NCBI GenBank assembly: GCA_003539625.1
Contig: DPOU01000029.1
Coordinates: 1-50,623 of the forward strand
Length of the DNA stretch: 50,623 nucleotides
Reading direction: 5' to 3'
Source of the DNA: Acholeplasmatales bacterium
Lineage (GTDB): Bacteria; Bacillota_I; Bacilli_A; ML615J-28; CAG-313
Below are positions 16,142-25,304 of this stretch, piece by piece. The notes below the pieces were generated by a model. It was not told the origin of the DNA. It worked only from the letters and a program-made list of their open reading frames with translations, and did not search any database. Positions within the stretch are counted from its first letter, which is position 1, and each line of letters starts with the position of its first letter. Made by a program: the position numbers and the translations under genes.

Positions 16142-17146
16142 TTATTGACGATTTAATCTATTTGCTTCATCTACCATCCACTCAATGTGCATAGCATAAC
16201 CATAAATGGGATTTTCCACTGTTACATGCGATACTGCGCCAATTATTTTGCCATCTTGCACAATAGGACTACCACTCATTCCTTGTACAATACCACCCGT
16301 TTTTGCAATCAAATTACTATCAGTTACTTTGAATTTTATCCCTTTTACACCTTTTCTACTTTGTCTTTTGATATCAATAATTTCAATGTTATATTCATTA
16401 ATTGTTTGACCATCTACTACCGTATAAATTTTAGCAGGACCATTTTTAACATCTTTTTGACTAGCCACTTCGACTAATTTATTATTTTTCGATATGTTTT
16501 CTAATTTTCCGTATAATCCCGTCACATCATTTTCATAAATGGTACCAATTATTCCTCTTTCAAGTGATGCTCTTTTTTCACCAGCTATTCCTGGTTCAGA
16601 TTTTTTGATGTTTCTTACACTAGATTTATATAAATCGCCACTTGCTACAGATAATAATACTTGATTGTCATAAACGCCATGACCAAGTGAAGCAAATTGA
16701 TTATTTTCTGTTATAAATGTCAGCGTACCAATACCAAGTATTTGATCTCTTATGTATAAACCAATTGATTTTTCATTTGTACTATTTTTTATGATTTCAA
16801 TATTAGTATTAAAACTTGTGTTACCTCTTTTTATTTGAAGGTTTGCAATATCTTGATTTGATTGGTTTAAGTAATTAATTAATTGTTTGTTAGTATCGAC
16901 TTTTATGCCATTTATTTTTTCTATTGTATCACCAACATTGATATTTGAATTTTGCCATGGTGAAACTCTACCTCTCTTGGTTTGTACTTCATATTTACCT
17001 ACAACATATACGCCAGTATTCATTTTAAGGCCAATTGAATCTCCACCAAGATATACGTATTGTTTGGAACTTGCTTGGACTCTAAATAAAGAAATTGTTA
17101 CTAATAGCATAATAAAAATAGTGAGAGTTTTTAAAATTTTTTTCAT
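16142..17146 (-). CDS. spoIVB: SpoIVB sporulation serine peptidase (S55)
   Basis: A 334-aa protease made in the forespore and released to the space between the two spore membranes, where it triggers pro-sigma-K processing. It has an N-terminal signal/anchor (~1-25), a PDZ domain (~45-115) and an S55 catalytic domain with His in ASLGHGVYD and Ser in GMSGSPIVQDG. It is shorter than the ~425-aa Bacillus protein, mainly in the N-terminal half, but keeps all motifs. AGGAGG lies upstream of ATG 17146. It sits between recN and spo0A as in other sporeformers and is separated from recN by a strong terminator. Confidence 0.95.
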   Translation of the reverse strand: MKKILKTLTIFIMLLVTISLFRVQASSKQYVYLGGDSIGLKMNTGVYVVGKYEVQTKRGRVSPWQNSNINVGDTIEKINGIKVDTNKQLINYLNQSNQDIANLQIKRGNTSFNTNIEIIKNSTNEKSIGLYIRDQILGIGTLTFITENNQFASLGHGVYDNQVLLSVASGDLYKSSVRNIKKSEPGIAGEKRASLERGIIGTIYENDVTGLYGKLENISKNNKLVEVASQKDVKNGPAKIYTVVDGQTINEYNIEIIDIKRQSRKGVKGIKFKVTDSNLIAKTGGIVQGMSGSPIVQDGKIIGAVSHVTVENPIYGYAMHIEWMVDEANRLNRQ

Positions 17147-17192
17147 TTAATTCCTCCTTTCCTTATTATTATTTACAAGTAAAATAAAATAA

Positions 17193-17224
17193 AAAGTGTT
17201 TTTAAATGGGGTTAAAAACACTTT
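17193..17224. terminator. Terminator between recN and spoIVB
   Basis: AAAGTGTTTTTAA (17193-17205) and TTAAAAACACTTT (17212-17224) form a perfect 13-bp stem with T runs on both strands. It isolates spoIVB from the constitutive recN-dxs-xse-nusB operon. Confidence 0.88.
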
Positions 17225-17231
17225 TTTCTAT

Positions 17232-18908
17232 TTATTCATTATTTAACATTGATATAGCAAGTTCTTTGCTTTTGCCACTAAAATCATTAGGTGATATCAT
17301 CTTTGCTAGCATATCGACACGTTCATCATAATTTAATTCAACAACTGAGGTAGAAGTAATGTCATTTTCTACCTTTTTAGTAATAAATAATTGATGATTT
17401 GCTTTACTAGCAACTATTGGTAAATGAGTTATAGCGAGAACTTGGGTAAATTTAGAAATTTCTTTTAATTTTTTAGCTACTTCTAATGCTACTTCACCAC
17501 TAACACCACTATCGATTTCATCAAATATCATTGTTGCAAGTTGCATATTAGACATCATATGAGTCTTGATTGCTAACATCACTCTTGACATTTCACCACC
17601 AGATGCTACCTTTGACAACTCCTTCAAAGGTTCTCCAGGGTTAAACGAAATTAAAATTTCAACATCGTCACAGCCATTTTTCACAAAAGCATTAGATGAC
17701 ATTTTTAAATTATCTAAGCGATTACTAAATCTAATTTCCAATTTAACTTTATCTAGCATTAAATCTTTCAAAGATTCTTTGATACTCTCAGTTAATTTTT
17801 TAGCATTTCCTTTTCGTTTTAATGTAAGTTTTTGGGCAATTTCTTTGGTTTTATCAAATAATTCCTTGCATTCTTTTTCTAAATTTGCTAATAAATAATC
17901 TTGATCATCTAAAACATTTAGTTTCTTTTCAAGTTCATTTCGATATGCAATTAACTCAGGAACTGATTTTTTATATTTTCGCATTAAATCGTGTAAATAA
18001 TTTATTCTTCCGTTAACTTCATTAAAATGATCTTCATCAAAGTCAAAATGTTCTAAATATCTACTTAGTTCATTTTCTAAATCTACTATATCATAATAAT
18101 TATTACGAAGTGTTTCTGCTTGATTATGAAATTTTGAATCAAGGTTTGCTGTTTTATTCAAGTTTTCTAAAATTTCATATAAGTTATCAGTAATATTATT
18201 GTTATAAAATAGTTGATTTATTTGCGACAAATTTTTGAAAATTTGTTCATAATTATTTAATGAGTTTAATTCTTCTTCTAAATCTTCTAATTCATTATCT
18301 TTTAAATCTGCTTGTTGTAGAACTTCTAACTGATATTTTAAATAATCAACTTCTTTTTGAAATTCATTAATATTTTGCGAGATTTTTTCAAATTCTTGAT
18401 GCTTTTGAATAAATTGATTACGACTTTCTTGATATTCTTTAAGAATTACTCTTGAGTCTTTATCATCAATAAAATTTAAATAGTTTTTAGGATCAAATAG
18501 TTTTTTGGTATCGTTTTGCGTATGAATATCGGCTAATGTTTCCGCAATTCTTTCAAGTTCAGAGTTACTAATGGTAAAGCCATTAATTCTAACGGTACTT
18601 TTTCCATTAATGTTTATTTCTTTTTTTATAATTAAGTCTTCTTCTAAATCGTCATTTAAGCCCAATTCTTCTAGTATTTCAAGCGTTTTAGTCCCAATGC
18701 TAGTAAATACACCCTCGATGATTGCCTTTGTACAACCATTTCTAACCATACTAGTTGATGCACGATCACCAAGAAGTAAACCGATTGCATCGATTAATAA
18801 TGATTTACCAGCACCAGTTTCGCCTGTGATTGCGGTAAAACCTTCTTTAAAATCAATACTTATGTTATCAATTATGGCAAAATTTTTAACTGTTAAACTT
18901 TCTAACAT
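17232..18908 (-). CDS. recN: DNA repair protein RecN
   Basis: A 558-aa SMC-like ATPase acting early in double-strand break repair. Walker A GETGAGKSLLIDAIG lies near the N-terminus, the signature SGGEMSRVMLAIK and Walker B ATMIFDEIDSGVSG near the C-terminus, with a long coiled coil between (~155-350). ATG 18908 has AGGTG upstream and is preferred to the in-frame GTG at 18917. The start lies inside the end of dxs (23-nt overlap), so the two are translated in series. No LexA box was apparent. Confidence 0.95.
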   Translation of the reverse strand: MLESLTVKNFAIIDNISIDFKEGFTAITGETGAGKSLLIDAIGLLLGDRASTSMVRNGCTKAIIEGVFTSIGTKTLEILEELGLNDDLEEDLIIKKEININGKSTVRINGFTISNSELERIAETLADIHTQNDTKKLFDPKNYLNFIDDKDSRVILKEYQESRNQFIQKHQEFEKISQNINEFQKEVDYLKYQLEVLQQADLKDNELEDLEEELNSLNNYEQIFKNLSQINQLFYNNNITDNLYEILENLNKTANLDSKFHNQAETLRNNYYDIVDLENELSRYLEHFDFDEDHFNEVNGRINYLHDLMRKYKKSVPELIAYRNELEKKLNVLDDQDYLLANLEKECKELFDKTKEIAQKLTLKRKGNAKKLTESIKESLKDLMLDKVKLEIRFSNRLDNLKMSSNAFVKNGCDDVEILISFNPGEPLKELSKVASGGEMSRVMLAIKTHMMSNMQLATMIFDEIDSGVSGEVALEVAKKLKEISKFTQVLAITHLPIVASKANHQLFITKKVENDITSTSVVELNYDERVDMLAKMISPNDFSGKSKELAISMLNNE

Positions 18909-20703
18909 CTTCTTCACCTATAACTTTCTTTAAATCATTAATTGAAATGCCGTATTTTTCCATTAACTCACTTCTACTACCAGTTTCTAAATAAGTATCT
19001 GGTAAATTTAACATCTTAACATTTATTTTTAAATTATTCTTTATTGAATGTAAGATTATACGATTAGCTAGTGACCCCTCAGAAATAACTTCTTCATAAA
19101 CATACAAGGTTGATCCATCATTTGCTAGTTTTTCTAACAATTGATTATCAAGAGGGTTTATGATAATGGCATTTATTAAGCCAATATTTAAGTTTTCGTT
19201 TTTTATTAGTTCCTTTACTTCATTTACTAATCTACCATATGTAATAATATAATTATTACTTTCTTTTATAATATGCCAATTTGGTGTAAATTTTTCAATT
19301 GTATAATTAGAATCAATATTTTGTTTTGGATATCTAATAACAACTGGGCCATTTAATTCATTTATCGCATAGTTTAAACAAGTAATTAACTCTGTCGCAT
19401 TAGATGGACTAAATATTGTTATACCTGGGATTGAAGCAAGATATGCCAGATCAAAAATCCCTTGATGGGTATCGCCATCACTTTCAACAATTCCAGCTCT
19501 ATCTAAGCATATTACAACATGTTGTTTACTACGCCCAATATCATGTAATAATTCATCATATGACCTTTGTAAAAAAGTTGAATAGATAAATAAGATAGGA
19601 ATAAGCCCGGCATGTGCCATTGAAGAAGCCATTAGTGTAGCATTCTCTTCCGCAAGTCCAACATCAATAAATTGTTCGGGATGGGCTTTTGCAAACTCGG
19701 TTAAGCCACTTCCAAGTGACATAGCCGGAGTAATTACTCTAATTAATTCTTTATTTTCAGCAGTATTGACATAATCAATCAAATAATCACCAATTATATT
19801 GCCATATGGTTTACCAATTGGCTTAGCAATCGCCTCACCTGTTTGGATATCAAAAGGACTAACACCATGCCATTTTCCTATCTTATCGTTTTCTGCCAAT
19901 TCATAACCCTTACCTTTTTGGGTCATTATGTGTAAAACAACAGATTCTTTACAATTTTTGGCATAAGTTAAGTATTTAATTAATTCCTTAAAATTATGTC
20001 CATCAATTTTTTCAAAATATTGAAATCCTAAAGAGTTGAAAATACTAATATCATAAAAGGTTGATTTTAAGGCCTTTTTAATTTTTAAAGGTATTATTTT
20101 TCTCAAACGTTTAAACTGTCCTTTAGTTCTAATATTATTATAGCTTCTAGCAAGTGAACCTACATTTTTAGATATTCCCATTGCATTGTCGTTAATAATG
20201 ATAATCATTTTTTGATCCTTGTGATCACCTAAATAGTTTAATGCTTCAAAAGATAAACCATTAGCAATTGAGGCATCCCCAACAATTGCGACCACTTCGC
20301 CAATTTTTTCAGGAAAGTTTTTACGAGCTTCAAGATATCCAAGACCGGCTGAGATAGCTGTTGAGCTATGCCCTGCTTCAAAAGCATCATGATCACTTTC
20401 ATCATATTTTGTAAATCCACTAATACCTTCAAACTTTCTTAATTGACTAAAATCTTTATACCTACCTGTTAATAATTTATGAGCATAAGTTTGATGAGAA
20501 ACGTCAAAAATTAACTTATCTTTAGGGCTATCAAATACTTTATGTAAAGCTATTGTTAATTCAACAACCCCTAAATTAGAAGCTAAATGTCCACCATTTT
20601 TACTAACAGTTGTAATTATTTCTTGTCTGACTTCTTTTGCAAGGAGTTCTAGTTGCTCAAAGTTCATTTGTTTCAATTGTTCTAAAGTTATTTCTTCAAG
20701 CAT
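18886..20703 (-). CDS. dxs: 1-deoxy-D-xylulose-5-phosphate synthase
   Basis: A 605-aa thiamine-diphosphate enzyme condensing pyruvate and glyceraldehyde 3-phosphate, the first step of the MEP isoprenoid pathway. The ThDP motif starts at VVAIVGDAS and ends at IIINDNAMG; GHSSTAISAGLGY and the second-domain CLDRAGIVESDGDTHQG are diagnostic for DXS versus transketolase. GGGAG precedes ATG 20703. In Bacillus ispA lies between xseB and dxs; here xseB and dxs are only 30 nt apart and ispA is absent from the cluster. Confidence 0.95.
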   Translation of the reverse strand: MLEEITLEQLKQMNFEQLELLAKEVRQEIITTVSKNGGHLASNLGVVELTIALHKVFDSPKDKLIFDVSHQTYAHKLLTGRYKDFSQLRKFEGISGFTKYDESDHDAFEAGHSSTAISAGLGYLEARKNFPEKIGEVVAIVGDASIANGLSFEALNYLGDHKDQKMIIIINDNAMGISKNVGSLARSYNNIRTKGQFKRLRKIIPLKIKKALKSTFYDISIFNSLGFQYFEKIDGHNFKELIKYLTYAKNCKESVVLHIMTQKGKGYELAENDKIGKWHGVSPFDIQTGEAIAKPIGKPYGNIIGDYLIDYVNTAENKELIRVITPAMSLGSGLTEFAKAHPEQFIDVGLAEENATLMASSMAHAGLIPILFIYSTFLQRSYDELLHDIGRSKQHVVICLDRAGIVESDGDTHQGIFDLAYLASIPGITIFSPSNATELITCLNYAINELNGPVVIRYPKQNIDSNYTIEKFTPNWHIIKESNNYIITYGRLVNEVKELIKNENLNIGLINAIIINPLDNQLLEKLANDGSTLYVYEEVISEGSLANRIILHSIKNNLKINVKMLNLPDTYLETGSRSELMEKYGISINDLKKVIGEEDVRKFNS

Positions 20704-20733
20704 TAAACTCGCTCCCTTTCTTTGATTTATTTA

Positions 20734-20937
20734 TTAAAAGTTAGATTCTCCGTTTTCATCTACTTTTTTTACAATTACTTGTTTAGCTTCATCTAAACGT
20801 TTTTTGCATTCAAGACTTAGGTTTATCCCTTCTTGATATTTCTTTACTGATTCTTCTAATGAAAGTTTGCCACTTTCTAAACTTTCTACCGTTTGTTGTA
20901 ATTTGTTTAATAATTCTTCAAATGTTAAATTTTCCAT
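20734..20937 (-). CDS. xseB: Exodeoxyribonuclease VII small subunit
   Basis: A 67-aa helical protein with the family motif LTFEELLNKLQQTVE and LESGKLSLEES. It forms the ring/spool subunit bound to XseA. GAGG lies 9 nt upstream of ATG 20937, so the in-frame codon at 20958 inside xseA is not the start. It starts 1 nt after the xseA stop. Confidence 0.95.
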   Translation of the reverse strand: MENLTFEELLNKLQQTVESLESGKLSLEESVKKYQEGINLSLECKKRLDEAKQVIVKKVDENGESNF

Positions 20938-20938
20938 T

Positions 20939-22357
20939 TTATTTTTCCTCTTTGACAATTTTATTAATATGGGCTAATGTATACCCATTATATAATTTAA
21001 TTTTTACATCATCATCGACATTTAATTCATCAATTGATGAAATAATATTTTCATCTTTATAGACGATACTATAACCCTTTTTCATAATACTAAAAGGATT
21101 TAAAATGACAATTTTATCGATTAGCCTTAAAGTTTTAGCTTCATAATTTTGATAGTTGTTTAAATAGCTTGGTAATAAGCGTTTTTCTATTACATTATAT
21201 TCTTTTTCACATTTTTCAATGTTTTTTAGTATTAATTCTTCTTTTACTCTACAAGCTATACCATTATATAAATTATTATTTATTTCAAAACTATATTCGC
21301 CCGCTTTTTTTAATCGTTTTTCAAGTTGTTCAAGATTATCTTCTAATCTTTTTACAAATCGATCTGGGGCAAATTGTGATAATCTAGCATCTAGGTTTAA
21401 ACATTTTTGGAGTTTTTCATCTAAAACATTATTAAAATTGACAAGCATATATGAGGTTGATAATTTCTTCCAATTGTTATATGCAAGTGTTAATTTAGAT
21501 TTTATATCGGCACTCAAACGCTTTGAATAATTTACTAAAATGTTTAATACATCATTTTTATCTTTAGTAAGCTTCATAGCAGCTCCCGTTGGCGTAGGAG
21601 CACGATATGATGCAACAAAATCACAAATAGTGTAGTCTCCTTCATGACCTACAGCACTAATAGTAGGAATTTTAGAAACAAACAATAATCTAGCTAATTT
21701 TTCATCATTGAAGCAAGACAAATCTTCAAAACTTCCTCCACCTCTACCAATTATAATTACATCAGCATCATTATCTTTATATACTAAATTAAGTGCTCTA
21801 ATCAAATCGGCAGGTGCATTAAGGCCTTGTACTAATGCAGGATATAATTTTATCGTTGCTAGTGGTAGTCTTCTATTAAAAGTTGAAATAATATCATTTA
21901 TTGCTTCACCGGTTGCGGCAGTTATTACAGCAACTTTTTCAGGATATTCAGGAATTGGCAATTTCTTACTTTCATCAAATAAGCCTTCTTTTTGAAGTTT
22001 TTCTTTTAAGTCTAAAAATTGTTGATATAATAGCCCAATACCTGCTTGAGCCATTTTTCTAACTCTAATGGCATAGGTACCCTTTTTTATGTATACTTTT
22101 ATTTCACCACATACTTGTACTTTCATTCCATCAACGGGTTTAAATTTTATGGCAATATTATCAGGATAAAAAAACATTGCTGATATTTCTGATTCAGAAT
22201 CTTTCAAAGAAAAATAGCAATGTTTACCTGAATATTTGAAATTAGAAATTTCCCCTTGAAGATATACTTCTTTTAAAGAATCATCACTATCAAATCGATA
22301 AGAAATATACTTGTTTATATCGGAAACTGTTAGAAATCTAATATCAGTTTGAGACAT
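20939..22357 (-). CDS. xseA: Exodeoxyribonuclease VII large subunit
   Basis: A 472-aa nuclease subunit. An OB-fold DNA-binding domain (~1-100, EVYLQGEISNF and HCYFSLKD) is followed by the catalytic core with GRGGGSFEDLSCFNDE and PTISAVGHEGDYTICDF, then a coiled coil (~280-400). It degrades single-stranded DNA together with XseB in the cytoplasm. The start ATG 22357 lies within the 3' end of nusB (14-nt overlap). No strong SD is seen, so coupling to nusB is likely. Confidence 0.95.
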   Translation of the reverse strand: MSQTDIRFLTVSDINKYISYRFDSDDSLKEVYLQGEISNFKYSGKHCYFSLKDSESEISAMFFYPDNIAIKFKPVDGMKVQVCGEIKVYIKKGTYAIRVRKMAQAGIGLLYQQFLDLKEKLQKEGLFDESKKLPIPEYPEKVAVITAATGEAINDIISTFNRRLPLATIKLYPALVQGLNAPADLIRALNLVYKDNDADVIIIGRGGGSFEDLSCFNDEKLARLLFVSKIPTISAVGHEGDYTICDFVASYRAPTPTGAAMKLTKDKNDVLNILVNYSKRLSADIKSKLTLAYNNWKKLSTSYMLVNFNNVLDEKLQKCLNLDARLSQFAPDRFVKRLEDNLEQLEKRLKKAGEYSFEINNNLYNGIACRVKEELILKNIEKCEKEYNVIEKRLLPSYLNNYQNYEAKTLRLIDKIVILNPFSIMKKGYSIVYKDENIISSIDELNVDDDVKIKLYNGYTLAHINKIVKEEK

Positions 22358-22775
22358 TGTTTGCAACACTTTCTAATACTCTATTATTAAATTTTACTTG
22401 TAAATCATCATCAAGATTGCTATATTCTCTAGTTATCAAAAGTGCTTCATTTATAGCAACATTTTTAACTAAATCAGTATATTTCATTTCATATGTAGCA
22501 AGTCTAATTATCGCACGATCTACATATGACAATCTATCTATTGTATATTTTACGAGTGACTTTGATATTATTTCGTCAATTTCATTTAAATTCTTTAATG
22601 TATTTTCAATTAAACTACGACTGAAATCATAATCGATATCAACCTGATATTCATACTCTTTTTCTACGCTTTGAATATTATCCATACAATTTATAGCATC
22701 TTCACCCTCTAATTTGCTTACATCAATATTATACAAAGTAAGTACTGCTAATATGCGAGCATTATGTCTTCTCAT
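22344..22775 (-). CDS. nusB: Transcription antitermination factor NusB
   Basis: A 143-aa all-helical protein that binds boxA RNA with NusE during rRNA transcription. The N-terminal RRHNARILAVLTLYNIDV and the C-terminal YVDRAIIRLATYEM pattern match NusB. It begins the nusB-xseA-xseB-dxs-recN series and overlaps xseA. Its stop is TGA, evidence for the standard genetic code. The folD gene found after nusB in Bacillus is absent. Confidence 0.93.
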   Translation of the reverse strand: MRRHNARILAVLTLYNIDVSKLEGEDAINCMDNIQSVEKEYEYQVDIDYDFSRSLIENTLKNLNEIDEIISKSLVKYTIDRLSYVDRAIIRLATYEMKYTDLVKNVAINEALLITREYSNLDDDLQVKFNNRVLESVANNVSN

Positions 22776-22785
22776 ATCCTTCCTC

Positions 22786-24297
22786 CTATTTTATTACTAC
22801 TATAAATGGCACTACTGCGATATTGTTAACGATAAAGTTATTATCAAATATAAAGGATTCTTCCGCATACGTAATTTTATAAATTGAGAAAGTTGTTTTT
22901 TCTACCGTATCACCTGTTTCATCAGAAACTTCTTTTAAAACTGGTTTTATGGTAATTTCATTTTTTTCAAACACATATTCACATTCAACTAATTGATTAT
23001 TTTTATCGTAAAACTTTAAGCCTTTTATTTTCGCAGTTTCAAGATTTGCAAAATTCAATTCAATATCAAAAATAAGTTTAATGCTTATGATATTTTTATC
23101 TTCATCTAGTTCTCTAATAACATTTTTAACTGTTGGTACAATTACTTTATTTTTATCAATTAATTCAATCCTTTTTGCTAGTGTCGGTAAATCATATCCT
23201 CTTATTTCGTAATTAACAAGATCTTCTTCATTAACTTCAGTTGAACCTACAAATTTTTCTTGTAAATTATCATATACAATATTTAAATCATATGTAGGTA
23301 TAACTTTACATTGAGCAAAATAGTTACAAATGCTTGTTTGAAAGCCTCTTAATAAATTAACATCTTCGTTAAAACTACTACCTTCTTGAATAATATAAAA
23401 ATTGTTTGTTGTTTTAAATTTTTCTTCAAATTGCGACATAATGGTAAATAACATTTGACCATATAATTTTTTATACTCATTGTCAGTATCTTCTATATAG
23501 TCACCACTACCTTGATTCCAAACAAGATTTTTAAATGCCATATTCTTAATTTTTTCGTAATTATTAATCGCATAATATGACATATCATTTTCAGTAAGAT
23601 TTTGAACATTATCTTTATATAAACCATTTTTTTCTAAATAGGCTTTTACTTGTGGTCTAGATTCTATTAATTTACTGTCAAGCCACTGGTAGGCTTTTGT
23701 TGCCTTTTTGACTGTTGCGTCAACGATTGAAATTGGCACCGATGTTGAATTTGCTAATTCATTTAATAGAAACATTGCAAAAGTTTGATTATCGTTTGAA
23801 AATTTTTGCCAAGTTCCATCTTTATAAATCATATAGTTTTCATTATCAAAGATATTTTCTGCTATTTTTATTCCTCTTTGTTCTTCTAATTCATCACCAA
23901 TTAATAACCAACTTTCACCAAATCTAATGTTTTCAAATTGTTTAACAAATTCATCTTTGGCAGTTGAGATAACTAATTGATATTTTTTACTAGATGGTCT
24001 TGGTGTATCATCAATTATTATTTTCCATTTTCCCATCTCATTAGCAGTAACATATTTTTCTTCTATTACATTACCTTTATTATTCTTGAATTTGCATACC
24101 ATTACAACCCCTGGTTCACAATCGCCAGAAATTTCAAGTGGTGAATCAGCTTGGTATATTCCATTATCTGATATGTAATCGATAACTGTAAAATCTTTTG
24201 TAGGCTTGGTTCCAATAGGAATCTCTTGATGTTTAGTGCAACTCGTAAAAATACCAAAGCTTACTAAAATTGCAATGATTAAAAATATTTTCTTCAC
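22786..24297 (-). CDS. Lipoprotein resembling sialate O-acetylesterase (SASA), catalytic motif lost
   Basis: A 503-aa predicted lipoprotein (signal peptide ending IFTSC, C20). The layout follows the SASA/SGNH esterase family: an N-terminal beta domain with 'GDCEPGVVM' and 'GKWKIIIDD', then FGESWLLIGDELEE (~126-139) where the family has FGDVWLCSGQSNM, and later LVWNQGSGD where the family has WYQGESN. The nucleophile Ser of GQSNM is replaced (GDELE), so this looks like a non-catalytic relative, perhaps a binding protein. GTG 24297 (GGAG 8 nt upstream) is the best start. It has its own near-consensus promoter and ends 10 nt before nusB. Homology is inferred from motif order and is moderate. Confidence 0.7.
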   Translation of the reverse strand: MKKIFLIIAILVSFGIFTSCTKHQEIPIGTKPTKDFTVIDYISDNGIYQADSPLEISGDCEPGVVMVCKFKNNKGNVIEEKYVTANEMGKWKIIIDDTPRPSSKKYQLVISTAKDEFVKQFENIRFGESWLLIGDELEEQRGIKIAENIFDNENYMIYKDGTWQKFSNDNQTFAMFLLNELANSTSVPISIVDATVKKATKAYQWLDSKLIESRPQVKAYLEKNGLYKDNVQNLTENDMSYYAINNYEKIKNMAFKNLVWNQGSGDYIEDTDNEYKKLYGQMLFTIMSQFEEKFKTTNNFYIIQEGSSFNEDVNLLRGFQTSICNYFAQCKVIPTYDLNIVYDNLQEKFVGSTEVNEEDLVNYEIRGYDLPTLAKRIELIDKNKVIVPTVKNVIRELDEDKNIISIKLIFDIELNFANLETAKIKGLKFYDKNNQLVECEYVFEKNEITIKPVLKEVSDETGDTVEKTTFSIYKITYAEESFIFDNNFIVNNIAVVPFIVVIK

Positions 24298-24318
24298 TTT
24301 CACCACTCCTTTTGATTA

Positions 24319-24347
24319 ATTATACAATATTTACCTAAAAAAAGCAA
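24319..24347 (-). promoter_or_regulatory. Promoter of the SASA-like lipoprotein gene
   Basis: Minus-strand TTGCTT (24347-24342), a 17-nt spacer and a perfect TATAAT (24324-24319), ending 22 nt before the start codon. Confidence 0.75.
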
Positions 24348-24402
24348 ATCAACAATCTTATTACTTTTCAGATTCATGTTAAAAATTATTTAATAAATAA
24401 AA

Positions 24403-24445
24403 AAAATCTAAAAGAACTCTAATTTTTAAAATTCTCTTAGATTTT
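24403..24445 (-). terminator. Terminator after the 45-aa gene
   Basis: AAAATCTAAAAGAA (24403-24416) and TTCTCTTAGATTTT (24432-24445) pair over 14 positions with one mismatch. Read on the minus strand it ends in TTTTTTTT. It closes the trmL plus small-gene transcript. Confidence 0.75.
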
Positions 24446-24462
24446 AATTTATCAATTATTTC

Positions 24463-24600
24463 CTATTCATTTTCTTTTCTCAATTGATATTTTTCATAGT
24501 CTTCGTCATTAATATCAGCCCTAAACATTTCTTGATCACGGAAAAAATATTCATCATTTTCAGTGACCGTTGCATTAATCAGTTTTTTTCTTTTTTTCAT
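24463..24600 (-). CDS. 45-aa highly charged protein, unknown
   Basis: A short gene with a textbook ribosome site: AGGAGG (24612-24607) 6 nt before ATG 24600. The product begins MKKRKKLINATVTEN and continues with an acidic half (DEYFFRDQEM, INDEDYEKYQ). There is no signal peptide, membrane helix or Cys motif. It lies 48 nt after trmL, preceded by two tandem GTTTAAAC palindromes and followed by a terminator. I do not recognise the family; the good SD and closed transcript argue that it is real. Confidence 0.7.
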   Translation of the reverse strand: MKKRKKLINATVTENDEYFFRDQEMFRADINDEDYEKYQLRKENE

Positions 24601-24619
24601 ATTGTACCTCCTGTTTATA

Positions 24620-24636
24620 GTTTAAACAGTTTAAAC
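24620..24636. repeat. Tandem palindromes GTTTAAAC-A-GTTTAAAC
   Basis: Two perfect 8-nt palindromes, 24620-24627 and 24629-24636, separated by one base; the whole 17 nt is also palindromic. They lie between the trmL stop and the SD of the 45-aa gene, an operator-like position. Confidence 0.55.
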
Positions 24637-24647
24637 AATGTGATAAC

Positions 24648-25166
24648 TTATTTTAGAAGCCAATCTTTTCCCTTTAATGTTTCTGGTTCATATCGTGATA
24701 AATCGTTATAATCTTGTTGTCTAAGTGCTTCAAAAATTGCCACTGCCGCAACATTACTAACATTTAAGGAACGAATTTTATCATTTATTGGAAGTCTTAT
24801 ACAATCATCTAAATGTTCTCTCAATATTTCTTTTGGTATACCTGTAGATTCTTTACCAATAATAAAATAGTAAGTTTCATTGGGATCATTTAATTTTAAT
24901 TCATGTGGTGTATGTAAGCCATATCTTGTGAAAAAATACATTTTTCCTTGATTTTTACTTAAAAAGTCTTGCCAATTTTCATACACAATATAATTGACAT
25001 TTGCAAGATAATTCACAGCCGATCTTTTAATACTTGCTTCATCTAATTTAAAGCCCAAAGGTTTAATTAAATGTAACATCGTATCTGTTCCTGCACATGT
25101 TCTCATAATGTTTCCGGTATTTTGAGGAATTTCTGGTTCGTATAGTACAATATTATTTTTTGCCAT
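24648..25166 (-). CDS. trmL: tRNA (cytidine/uridine-34-2'-O)-methyltransferase
   Basis: A 172-aa SPOUT methyltransferase that modifies the wobble base of tRNA-Leu isoacceptors using SAM. Diagnostic motifs are LYEPEIPQNTGNIMRTC at the N-terminus, IIGKESTGIPKEIL, and the trefoil-knot end RLPINDKIRSLNVSNVAAV. The length is close to the usual ~157 aa. No Shine-Dalgarno is visible near ATG 25166; a TGATATAAT element lies about 45-55 nt upstream, so an untypical leader is likely. It is divergent from rarA. Confidence 0.95.
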   Translation of the reverse strand: MAKNNIVLYEPEIPQNTGNIMRTCAGTDTMLHLIKPLGFKLDEASIKRSAVNYLANVNYIVYENWQDFLSKNQGKMYFFTRYGLHTPHELKLNDPNETYYFIIGKESTGIPKEILREHLDDCIRLPINDKIRSLNVSNVAAVAIFEALRQQDYNDLSRYEPETLKGKDWLLK

Positions 25167-25277
25167 TTTTATATTAATATAAACGTAATTTGTTTATTCC
25201 TTTCTTGATTATTATATCACTTATGAAGTTTTTAATAAAACATTTTACCCTTTTTAAATGCTTTTTTTTAGCAATTG

Positions 25278-25286
25278 TGGTAAAAT
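25278..25286 (+). promoter_or_regulatory. Extended -10 promoter of rarA
   Basis: TGGTAAAAT (25278-25286) is an extended -10 element; the -35 region (ATGCTT near 25258) is weak. It lies 18 nt before the rarA ATG with GAGGTGAT in between. Confidence 0.5.
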
Positions 25287-25304
25287 TATACTTGAGGTGA
25301 TTTT

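Noticed and set aside
22344..22346. Mollicute-type code (TGA = Trp), suggested by the AT richness
   Set aside because: nusB, the dCMP deaminase gene and spoIIAA end at TGA at the family-typical length, so the standard code holds.
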